Below, in pieces: positions 1 through 6,199 of a DNA stretch of 6,199 nt. The DNA is from Burkholderiales bacterium. GTDB taxonomy: Bacteria > Pseudomonadota > Gammaproteobacteria > Burkholderiales > Chitinimonadaceae. The stretch covers positions 1 through 6,199 of the forward strand of contig JAFAKZ010000349.1 in assembly GCA_019234745.1 (NCBI GenBank). Direction: 5' to 3'. Within the stretch, counting starts at the first letter, position 1. Each line of letters opens with the position of its first letter. The notes beneath the pieces were generated by a model. The model made no database searches and was not told the DNA's origin. It saw only the letters and a list, made by a program, of their open reading frames with translations. Position numbers and translations under genes: made by a program.

Positions 1-7
1 GAAAAAC

Positions 8-898
8 ATGGCTATCGTTCTCGACAAATCCCATCGTTGGCGCGTGGTCGCCGCGCACCTGGCGTTGATCGGGTTTATCGCACTGATCCTCTTTCCCTTC
101 CTGCTGATCCTATCCATCAGCCTGCGGCCCGGCAACTTCGCCACGGGCGACCTGATCCCAGCGCATATCAGTTTCGAGCACTGGAAACTGGCACTGGGGT
201 TTTCCTACCAAGGACCAGACGGGCAGCTTGTCGAGCCGCAGTTCCCCGTCATGCGCTGGCTGTGGAACTCGGTGAAGATCGCGGGGATTTCCGCCTTCAT
301 CGGCCTCGTGCTGTCGACCACCTGTGCCTATGCCTTTGCCCGCATGCAGTTCGCCTTCAAGCGCCAGCTGATGAACAGCCTCCTGCTGATGCAGATGTTC
401 CCCTCCGTGCTGGTGCTCGTTGCGCTGTACGCAATCTTCGACCAGATCGGTACCTATGCGCCCTGGGCCGGCGTCGATACGCATGGCGGCCTGATCCTGG
501 CGTATACAGGTGGTATTGCGCTGCATATCTGGACCATCAAAGGCTATTTCGACACCATCCCCAGTGAAATCGAGGAAGCCGCCAAGGTCGATGGGGCCAC
601 GCCCTACCAGGCCTTCCGCTACGTGTTGCTGCCCATGGCTGTGCCTATCCTGATGGTCGTGTTCTTGCTGGCCTTCATCAACGGCATCATCGAATATCCA
701 ATAGCGTCCGTGCTGCTGCACGAGAAGAACAGCCTTACGCTGGCTGTGGGTTCGAAACAGTTTCTGTACGAGCAGCACTACCGCTGGGGCGATTTCGCCG
801 CCGCAGCCATCCTGTCCGGCATGCCCATCACAGCCGTGTTCCTGGCGGCGCGCAAATGGATGGTGGCGGGGCTGACGGCGGGTGGGGTGAAGGGCTAG
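8..898 (+). CDS. malG: Maltose/maltodextrin ABC transporter permease MalG
   Basis: Inner-membrane subunit of the MalFGK2 importer, which takes maltose and maltodextrins delivered by periplasmic MalE into the cytoplasm at the cost of ATP hydrolysis by MalK. The 296-residue product has the same length as E. coli MalG and matches it closely by memory along its whole length, including 'GNFATG' (43-48), 'STTCAYAFARM' (103-113) and the C-terminal 'GLTAGGVKG'. Six hydrophobic segments are visible at about 14-38, 86-111, 125-147, 161-181, 210-232 and 262-286. The cytoplasmic EAA loop that docks on MalK is at about 189-210 (EEAAKVDGA then LLP, with E190, A191, A192, G196 and P209). Only 7 nt precede the ATG, so its ribosome binding site is largely cut off; malF and malE are expected upstream but not seen. 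A REP pair follows the stop. Confidence 0.96.
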   Translation: MAIVLDKSHRWRVVAAHLALIGFIALILFPFLLILSISLRPGNFATGDLIPAHISFEHWKLALGFSYQGPDGQLVEPQFPVMRWLWNSVKIAGISAFIGLVLSTTCAYAFARMQFAFKRQLMNSLLLMQMFPSVLVLVALYAIFDQIGTYAPWAGVDTHGGLILAYTGGIALHIWTIKGYFDTIPSEIEEAAKVDGATPYQAFRYVLLPMAVPILMVVFLLAFINGIIEYPIASVLLHEKNSLTLAVGSKQFLYEQHYRWGDFAAAAILSGMPITAVFLAARKWMVAGLTAGGVKG

Positions 899-910
899 CG
901 ATGCGGTGCC

Positions 911-1012
911 GTAGGTTGGGTAGAGCGCAGCGAAACCCAACGGCTGCCGTAGCAACGCATCGCAAGTATGGTTGTAGCACCGTTGGGTTTCGCTGCGCTC
1001 TACCCAACCTAC
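911..1012. repeat. Inverted REP pair (BIME-like element) between malG and the CBM41 gene
   Basis: The left arm (911-943) and right arm (980-1012) are perfect reverse complements over 33 bp, separated by 36 nt. Each arm begins, read inward, with GTAG followed by a small hairpin of its own: GTTGGGT (915-921) pairs with ACCCAAC (935-941), and the mirror image occurs in the right arm. A GTAG or GGAG head followed by an imperfect palindrome is the hallmark of REP sequences mobilised by RAYT (TnpA_REP) transposases, and two in opposite orientation form a BIME. No RAYT gene is in the window. In RNA the two arms could form a very stable 33-bp stem, which may protect the 3' end of the malG transcript or limit read-through. 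In E. coli a REP in the malE-malF gap has such an RNA-stabilising role. The inverted repeat is seen directly; the REP assignment is inference from structure. Confidence 0.8.
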
Positions 1013-1040
1013 TTGGTTCGACGTAATTCCTAACAACAAC

Positions 1041-1044
1041 GGAG
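1041..1044 (+). promoter_or_regulatory. Shine-Dalgarno GGAG setting the CBM41 gene start
   Basis: GGAG lies 8 nt before the ATG at 1053. A GTG at 1044 is in frame but overlaps this motif and has no site of its own at a usable distance. The ATG also begins a clean signal peptide, so 1053 is the chosen start rather than 1044. Confidence 0.75.
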
Positions 1045-1052
1045 TGACAACG

Positions 1053-1496
1053 ATGTTCAGCAAACGCACCTTCTTGAAGTCCATCATCGCCGGCCTCCTG
1101 CTGGCCGCCGTTCCCGCCATGGCAGACGGCTACGTCGCGCCGCCTGAAGGCTATGTGTCGCTGCACTACCACCGCGCCGACGGCAAGTACGATGGCTGGG
1201 GCGTGCACGCCTGGAAGCGTGCGCCCCATGCGTCCGACCAGCCACTCGATGGCGTGAGCTGGTCCTCGCCGCTGGCGCCCACCGGTACGGATGACTTCGG
1301 CCCTTATTGGCATATGAAGATCGCCGACTTCGGTTCGACCGGCCTCGCCCACTACATCATCCACAAGGGCGACAGCAAGGAGCAGAAGGGCAAGGACATG
1401 CAGTTCGACACCAAGGAAATCAAGGAAGCCTGGGTAACATCGAACGACGAGCAGATTTACAAGACGAAAGAAGAAGCACTTGCGGCAACGAAGTAA
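1053..1496 (+). CDS. Small secreted stand-alone CBM41 (pullulanase-associated) starch-binding protein
   Basis: A 147-residue exported protein that is almost wholly one carbohydrate-binding module. Residues 1-24 form a Sec signal peptide (K4, R5 and K9, hydrophobic core 11-20, AMA at 22-24 before cleavage ahead of D25). The mature part resembles the CBM41/PUD module found at the N-terminus of pullulanases: 'VSLHYHRADGKYDGWGVHAW' (35-54), 'PTGTDDFGPYW' (76-86), 'YIIHKGD' (101-107), 'KGKDMQFD' (112-119) and 'EAWVTSNDEQIY' (125-136). W49, H52, W54 and K114/D115 are candidates for glucan contacts by analogy with the family. There is no catalytic domain and no lipobox, so it should be soluble in the periplasm or outside the cell. 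It sits directly before a MalS-like amylase that lacks the usual N-terminal domain, in the same reading frame. Binding to alpha-glucan is inferred from the family; its purpose as a free module is unknown. Confidence 0.85.
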   Translation: MFSKRTFLKSIIAGLLLAAVPAMADGYVAPPEGYVSLHYHRADGKYDGWGVHAWKRAPHASDQPLDGVSWSSPLAPTGTDDFGPYWHMKIADFGSTGLAHYIIHKGDSKEQKGKDMQFDTKEIKEAWVTSNDEQIYKTKEEALAATK

Positions 1497-1508
1497 ATGC
1501 CCGCTTCG

Positions 1509-1530
1509 CCGAGGGGGCTCGCCCCCTCGG
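1509..1530 (+). terminator. GC-rich stem-loop between the CBM41 gene and malS (possible attenuator)
   Basis: CCGAGGGGG (1509-1517) pairs perfectly with CCCCCTCGG (1522-1530) around a 4-nt CTCG loop. The stem starts 12 nt after the CBM41 stop codon and ends 29 nt before the malS ATG. It is followed only by ATTTCC, so the U tract is poor. It may be a weak or partial terminator, an RNA-processing or stabilising hairpin, or a dispersed repeat copy. The fold is certain from the sequence; the function is a guess. Confidence 0.5.
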
Positions 1531-1559
1531 ATTTCCGACTCCTCCAGTTACGGTCGACC

Positions 1560-3254
<1,695 letters not shown>

Positions 3255-3256
3255 AC

Positions 3257-3260
3257 AGGA
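3257..3260 (+). promoter_or_regulatory. Shine-Dalgarno AGGA before the reductase gene
   Basis: AGGA starts 3 nt after the malS stop codon. It is 10 nt from the reductase ATG at 3271 but only 5 nt from an out-of-frame ATG at 3266, which would encode just 16 residues before TAG at 3314-3316. Protein similarity makes 3271 the real start, as no other in-frame start exists before a stop at 3232. Confidence 0.55.
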
Positions 3261-3270
3261 ATACGATGCA

Positions 3271-4143
3271 ATGCAGGCAAGCTACTCACGACTCATCCAA
3301 GGCATCTGGCGCATAGCCGACTGGGGGCTCGATGCCAACGGTGTGGCCGGCCTCGTATCGGCCTGCCTGGACCTGGGCATCGATACCTTCGACTTGGCCG
3401 ATATCTACACGGGCTACCAGTGCGAGGGTATGTTCGGTGCCGCCTTGGCGCAGAGCCCCGAGCTGAAGCAGCGTATCCGCCTCATCACCAAGTGCGGCAT
3501 CGCACTGGTGACACCAGCGCGACCTGAGCATCGCGTAAAGCACTACAACACGAGCCGTGAACATATCGTGCGCTCGGCCGAGAACTCCCTGTTGGCCATG
3601 GGCGTCGAGCAGATCGACACACTGCTGATCCACCGCCCCGATCCGCTGATGAATGTGGACGAGATGGCGGAAGCCTTCATGGTGCTGAAGCGGGCGGGCA
3701 AGGTGGCGCGCTTTGGCGTATCGAACTTCCTGCCGCACCAGTTCGATCTGCTGCAAAGCCGGCTGGATGAGCCGCTGGCTGCGAACCAAGTCGAGGTCTC
3801 GCTGCTGCATACCGATACGCTGTTCGACGGCACGCTGGACCAATGCCAGCGCCTGCGCGTGGCGCCGCAAGCTTGGTCGCCGCTGGCCGGTGGTGCGCTT
3901 GCCAAGGTCGAACCGGCATCGTCGCTTGGCAAGGTACTGGCGCGCTTGTCCGAAGAGCTGGGGCTGACGCGCGAGCAGCTCGCCATCGCTTGGCTCTTGC
4001 GCCATCCGGCACGGATTCACCCCGTGTTGGGCTCGGGGAAGATCGAGCGCATCCAGGTACTGGTGGCCGCGCAGCAAATCGAGTTGGATAGGCAGCAATG
4101 GTTCGAGCTGCTGGAGGCCGCATTGGGGCGCCAGATGCCATGA
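3271..4143 (+). CDS. ydhF: YdhF-type aldo/keto reductase
   Basis: A 290-residue cytoplasmic NAD(P)H-dependent oxidoreductase of the aldo/keto reductase superfamily, closest by memory to E. coli YdhF, whose substrate I do not know to be established. The (beta/alpha)8 landmarks are present. The catalytic tetrad is D41 and Y46 (in 'FDLADIYTGYQCE'), K74 ('LITKCGI') and H121 ('LLIHRPDPLM'). 'RFGVSNF' lies at 147-153, and 'GSGKIERI' at 254-261 is the likely cofactor-phosphate loop. The C-terminal 'QQWFELLEAALG' matches YdhF, while the N-terminus is about 8 residues shorter, starting just before the first strand. The gene begins 16 nt after malS with no terminator between, so the two are probably co-transcribed. 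That suggests a sugar- or aldehyde-related role, which is inference; no signal peptide is seen, so it does not act with the exported amylase. Confidence 0.9.
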   Translation: MQASYSRLIQGIWRIADWGLDANGVAGLVSACLDLGIDTFDLADIYTGYQCEGMFGAALAQSPELKQRIRLITKCGIALVTPARPEHRVKHYNTSREHIVRSAENSLLAMGVEQIDTLLIHRPDPLMNVDEMAEAFMVLKRAGKVARFGVSNFLPHQFDLLQSRLDEPLAANQVEVSLLHTDTLFDGTLDQCQRLRVAPQAWSPLAGGALAKVEPASSLGKVLARLSEELGLTREQLAIAWLLRHPARIHPVLGSGKIERIQVLVAAQQIELDRQQWFELLEAALGRQMP

Positions 4144-4148
4144 ATTCT

Positions 4149-4170
4149 GCCTGCACCGGATGGTGCGGGC
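4149..4170 (+). other. Stem-loop in the reductase-gap intergenic region
   Basis: GCCTGCACC (4149-4157) pairs with GGTGCGGGC (4162-4170), nine pairs including one G-U, around a GGAT loop, starting 5 nt after the reductase stop codon. No U tract follows, so it is not a classical terminator. A smaller CGGCC-AAA-GGCCG hairpin lies at 4212-4224. I could not pick out a convincing sigma-70 promoter in the 114-bp gap, although one for gap may lie here. Confidence 0.4.
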
Positions 4171-4246
4171 TCAACGGAGTGAGACAGCGCGCGACGCTGC
4201 ACGAGATCAGACGGCCAAAGGCCGCGCAAACCGTTTAACGTATTTT

Positions 4247-4251
4247 AGGAG
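4247..4251 (+). promoter_or_regulatory. Strong Shine-Dalgarno AGGAG for gap
   Basis: AGGAG with a 6-nt spacer to the ATG at 4258 is the best ribosome binding site in the window, in keeping with high expression of a glycolytic enzyme. Confidence 0.75.
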
Positions 4252-4257
4252 CAAGCA

Positions 4258-5271
4258 ATGACCATTCGTGTCGCCATCAACGGCTACGGCCGCATCGGCC
4301 GCAATGTGCTGCGGGGCCTGTACGAACATAACCGGCGCGGCGAGTTTGAAATCGTCGCCATCAACAACCTGGGCGAGATCGAGGTGAATGCGCATCTCAC
4401 CGAGTACGACACGGTGCACGGCAAGTTCCGTGGCGAAGTGGGCTACGAGGGCGAAAACCTGCTCGTCAACGGCGACCGCATCCGCTACCTGAGCGTGCGC
4501 GACCCAGCCCAGCTGCCCTGGCGCGAGCTAAACGTGGACGTGGTGCTGGAATGCACGGGCCTCTTCACCAGCAAAGCCAAGGCCAGCGCCCACCTCACTG
4601 CTGGCGCCAAGAAGGTGGTGATCTCGGCCCCCGGTGGTGACGATGTGGATGCCACCATCGTCTACGGCGTGAACGACCATACGCTGAAGGCTGAGCATAC
4701 GGTCATCTCCAACGCCAGTTGCACGACGAATTGCCTGGCCCCGCTCGTGGCGCCGCTTCACGAAGCATTGGGCGTGGAAATGGGCCTGATGACTACCGTG
4801 CACAGCTACACCAACGACCAGGTGCTGACCGACCTCTACCACAGCGATCTGCGCCGCGCGCGTTCGGCCACGCAGTCCATGATCCCAACCAAGACGGGAG
4901 CCGCCGCCGCCATCGGCTTGGTGATTCCGGAACTATCCGGCAAGCTCGACGGCCTGGCCGTGCGCGTGCCGACGATCAATGTCTCGCTCGTCGATCTCGT
5001 GTTCACGGCCAGCCGCGACACCACGGTGGCGGAAGTGAACAAGATCATGAAGGCGGCAGCGGGGCGTCTTAAGGACGGCATCCTCAGCTACAACACCAAG
5101 CCGCTGGTGTCGGTCGACTTCAACCACAACCCGGCATCGAGCAACTTCGACGCGACGCAGACCAAGGTGACCAACAAGCGCCTGGTCAAGGTCATGTCCT
5201 GGTATGACAACGAGTGGGGATATTCGAACCGCATGCTGGATGCGACGAAGTCCCTGATGCTCGCCAAGTAG
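4258..5271 (+). CDS. gap: Class I glyceraldehyde-3-phosphate dehydrogenase
   Basis: Converts glyceraldehyde-3-phosphate, phosphate and NAD(P)+ to 1,3-bisphosphoglycerate in the cytoplasm; 337 residues, the normal length. The Rossmann motif is INGYGRIGR (7-15). The active site holds C155 in SNASCTTNC (151-159) and H182 in TVHSYTND (180-187). Phosphate-site features follow in 'DLRRARSATQSMIPTKTGAA' (197-216), with R238 (in 'RVPTINVS') and the C-terminal 'SWYDNEWGYSNRM'. Overall it looks like the betaproteobacterial gap type rather than erythrose-4-phosphate dehydrogenase (Epd), which lacks the 'TKTGAA' stretch. One oddity is that the residue after N36, normally the Asp that selects NAD over NADP, is Asn (N37, codon AAC at 4366-4368), and the usual Leu-Pro before 'H-DLRRAR' reads Leu-Tyr (L193-Y194). 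NADP use or dual specificity is therefore possible. It lies between amylase and pullulanase genes and has its own terminator. Confidence 0.96.
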   Translation: MTIRVAINGYGRIGRNVLRGLYEHNRRGEFEIVAINNLGEIEVNAHLTEYDTVHGKFRGEVGYEGENLLVNGDRIRYLSVRDPAQLPWRELNVDVVLECTGLFTSKAKASAHLTAGAKKVVISAPGGDDVDATIVYGVNDHTLKAEHTVISNASCTTNCLAPLVAPLHEALGVEMGLMTTVHSYTNDQVLTDLYHSDLRRARSATQSMIPTKTGAAAAIGLVIPELSGKLDGLAVRVPTINVSLVDLVFTASRDTTVAEVNKIMKAAAGRLKDGILSYNTKPLVSVDFNHNPASSNFDATQTKVTNKRLVKVMSWYDNEWGYSNRMLDATKSLMLAK

Positions 5272-5286
5272 TCCGCTCGATCGATC

Positions 5287-5318
5287 AAGGCCCCGCCGTC
5301 TGGCTGGGCCTTTTCTTG
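5287..5318 (+). terminator. Rho-independent terminator of gap
   Basis: AAGGCCC (5287-5293) pairs with GGGCCTT (5306-5312). Beyond one C-T mismatch the stem continues with GCC (5295-5297) and GGC (5302-5304) around a GTCT loop. The tract TTTTCTTG (5311-5318) follows. It lies 15 nt after the gap stop codon and separates gap from the pullulanase gene, which therefore needs either read-through or a promoter in the short space before 5337. Confidence 0.88.
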
Positions 5319-5326
5319 TCCGCTCT

Positions 5327-5330
5327 AGGA
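5327..5330 (+). promoter_or_regulatory. Shine-Dalgarno AGGA setting the pullulanase start
   Basis: AGGA abuts an ATG at 5331, too close to serve it, and lies 6 nt before a second in-frame ATG at 5337, the preferred start. The choice changes the protein by only two residues. Confidence 0.65.
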
Positions 5331-5336
5331 ATGCCA

Positions 5337-6199
5337 ATGCCTTTCGCTCGCCTCAAAATCCATCGCTTGACCGGCTTGGTGCTGTGCAGTGCTTTGCTGT
5401 TATCAGCCTGCGGCGGTGGAGGAGGGGGAGGGGGTGGTTCGAGCGGCGGTTCTTCCGGCGGCGGTACGGCGAAGGTCAACCTGCAGACCGCCCAGGCTGT
5501 CTGGCTTACTGCCAATACGATCGTCTGGCCTGGTGCGGCGGCGGGAAATAGCTACCAGCTGATGACGGCGGCGGGCGCGGGGATTACCGCCGGTGCGGCG
5601 GGCTTATCGGGCCAGGATGGTGCCATTACCCTGACAGTCGATGCCGCGGGCTTTGCCGACCTGCCCGCAGCTGTCCAAGCCAAGTACCCGCAGTATGCGG
5701 GTGCCACCGTGCTCAAGCTGCCGCAGCCCGTATCGCAGAGCCAGATAGCGACCTATCTCACGGGTGAGTTGGTGGCTGTGGAAAGCCAGGGTTCGAACGT
5801 GGTCGACGGCACACAGGTGCAGACGGCGCCCATACTCGACGCACTCTACGGCAGCGCGGCACAAGGTGCCACGCTTGGGCTGAGCTTTAACAACGACATC
5901 CCTACGTTTGCGGTTTGGGCCCCTACGGCAAAGTCCGTGACGCTGAATCTGTTCGACAACGCCAGCGCCACCACACCGTCCAGCACGGTGGCGATGAACC
6001 TGAACGCGTCAAATGGCGTGTGGAGCTTCACTGCGCCGGACACGAGCTGGACCAATGTGAAGTACTACAGCTATTCGGTGAAAGTGTATTCGCGCGCGGC
6101 CGGCAATGCTGTGGTCACCAATACGGTGGCCGACCCCTATGCCGTGTCGCTCAATACGCTGGACCTGACCAACGTTGGCAATCTGCACGCGATGGTGTT
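5337..6199 (+). CDS. pulA: Pullulanase-type alpha-1,6-glucosidase lipoprotein, N-terminal part (runs off the window)
   Basis: Debranching enzyme expected to cleave alpha-1,6 links in pullulan, amylopectin and branched dextrins; 287 residues are visible with no stop. Residues 1-24 are a lipoprotein signal ending in LLSAC with lipidated C25, followed by nine glycines (26-34) and a Ser/Gly linker to about 43, consistent with a tethered surface or periplasmic enzyme. Residues about 51-165 ('AVWLTANTIVWPG', 'FADLPAAVQAKYP', 'LTGELVAVES', 'APILDALYG') resemble the N2-type region of PulA-like pullulanases. About 178-275 is a CBM48 module ('LGLSFNNDIPTFAVWAPTAKSVTLNLFDN', split here as LGLSF 180-184, FAVWAPTAKSV 191-201 and LNLFD 203-207, with 'NTVADPYAVSLN' at 262-273). 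No CBM41 module is visible N-terminal to these, where many pullulanases carry one; a separate CBM41 gene lies upstream at 1053-1496. The GH13 catalytic domain is outside the window, so activity is inferred from the modules. Confidence 0.88.
   Translation, partial: MPFARLKIHRLTGLVLCSALLLSACGGGGGGGGGSSGGSSGGGTAKVNLQTAQAVWLTANTIVWPGAAAGNSYQLMTAAGAGITAGAAGLSGQDGAITLTVDAAGFADLPAAVQAKYPQYAGATVLKLPQPVSQSQIATYLTGELVAVESQGSNVVDGTQVQTAPILDALYGSAAQGATLGLSFNNDIPTFAVWAPTAKSVTLNLFDNASATTPSSTVAMNLNASNGVWSFTAPDTSWTNVKYYSYSVKVYSRAAGNAVVTNTVADPYAVSLNTLDLTNVGNLHAMV

Noticed and set aside
911..1012. Insertion sequence or CRISPR repeat reading of the 33-bp inverted repeat
   Set aside because: There is no transposase between the arms, no clear target-site duplication, and only two inverted copies rather than a direct-repeat array.
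1044..1052. GTG start for the CBM41 protein at 1044
   Set aside because: The GTG overlaps the GGAG that correctly spaces the ATG at 1053.
110..1120. Antisense open frame (336 codons) across malG and the REP pair
   Set aside because: It runs through the inverted repeat and opposite malG, with a low-complexity His/Gln/Asp-rich translation; a shadow of malG.
1497..1559. N-terminal extension of the amylase from ATG 1497
   Set aside because: It would place 21 residues before a clear lipoprotein signal peptide and translate through a stable stem-loop; 1560 gives a standard lipobox at residue 17.
3286..4098. Antisense open frame opposite the aldo/keto reductase
   Set aside because: Shadow of a gene with a complete catalytic tetrad; no family resemblance of its own.
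4144..4257. Riboswitch or MalT-type box upstream of gap
   Set aside because: The 114 bp show only two small hairpins and a strong ribosome binding site; I found no GGGGA(T/G)GAGG-like box or known aptamer core here or in the other gaps.
4258..5271. Erythrose-4-phosphate dehydrogenase (Epd) instead of GAPDH
   Set aside because: The TKTGAA segment and the SYTNDQVLTDLYH region follow GAPDH rather than Epd, although the start of the protein resembles both.

Overview
The window is a 6.2 kb, GC-rich stretch of a Gram-negative proteobacterial chromosome devoted to starch and maltodextrin use. All genes read on the + strand. Two predicted outer-membrane lipoproteins and a MalFGK2-type permease point to a two-membrane cell. 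The GAPDH sequence and the GTAG-headed 'GTTGGGT...ACCCAAC' repeat suggest a beta- or gammaproteobacterium, with Betaproteobacteria favoured by inference from remembered family resemblance only.

Layout: (1) malG (8-898), the maltose/maltodextrin ABC permease, full length (296 aa). (2) A 145-bp intergenic region holding a perfect 33-bp inverted repeat (911-943 / 980-1012), read here as a REP pair (BIME). (3) A small secreted protein (1053-1496) that is essentially one stand-alone CBM41/PUD starch-binding module. (4) A strong GC-rich stem-loop (1509-1530), then a MalS-like GH13 alpha-amylase predicted to be a lipoprotein (1560-3254). (5) A YdhF-type aldo/keto reductase (3271-4143), only 16 nt downstream and probably co-transcribed. 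(6) A 114-bp gap with a stem-loop, then a class I GAPDH gene (4258-5271) closed by a good rho-independent terminator (5287-5318). (7) The 5' part of a pullulanase-type lipoprotein (5337 to the window edge), with a poly-Gly linker, an N2-like region and a CBM48 module; its catalytic domain lies outside the window.

How the genes fit together (inference): the pullulanase and amylase debranch and trim glucans at the outer membrane or in the periplasm, and the CBM41 protein may hold substrate near them. MalG with unseen MalF/MalK/MalE imports the maltodextrins, and GAPDH handles the resulting glycolytic flux. The role of the reductase is unknown. I see no phage, transposase, CRISPR, tRNA or rRNA, and no wholly new system. 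The points most worth a second look are the split between a free CBM41 and a MalS lacking its N-terminal domain, the altered NAD-selecting positions of the GAPDH, the REP pair with a competing stem behind malG, and the placing of gap and a ydhF-like gene inside a starch locus.
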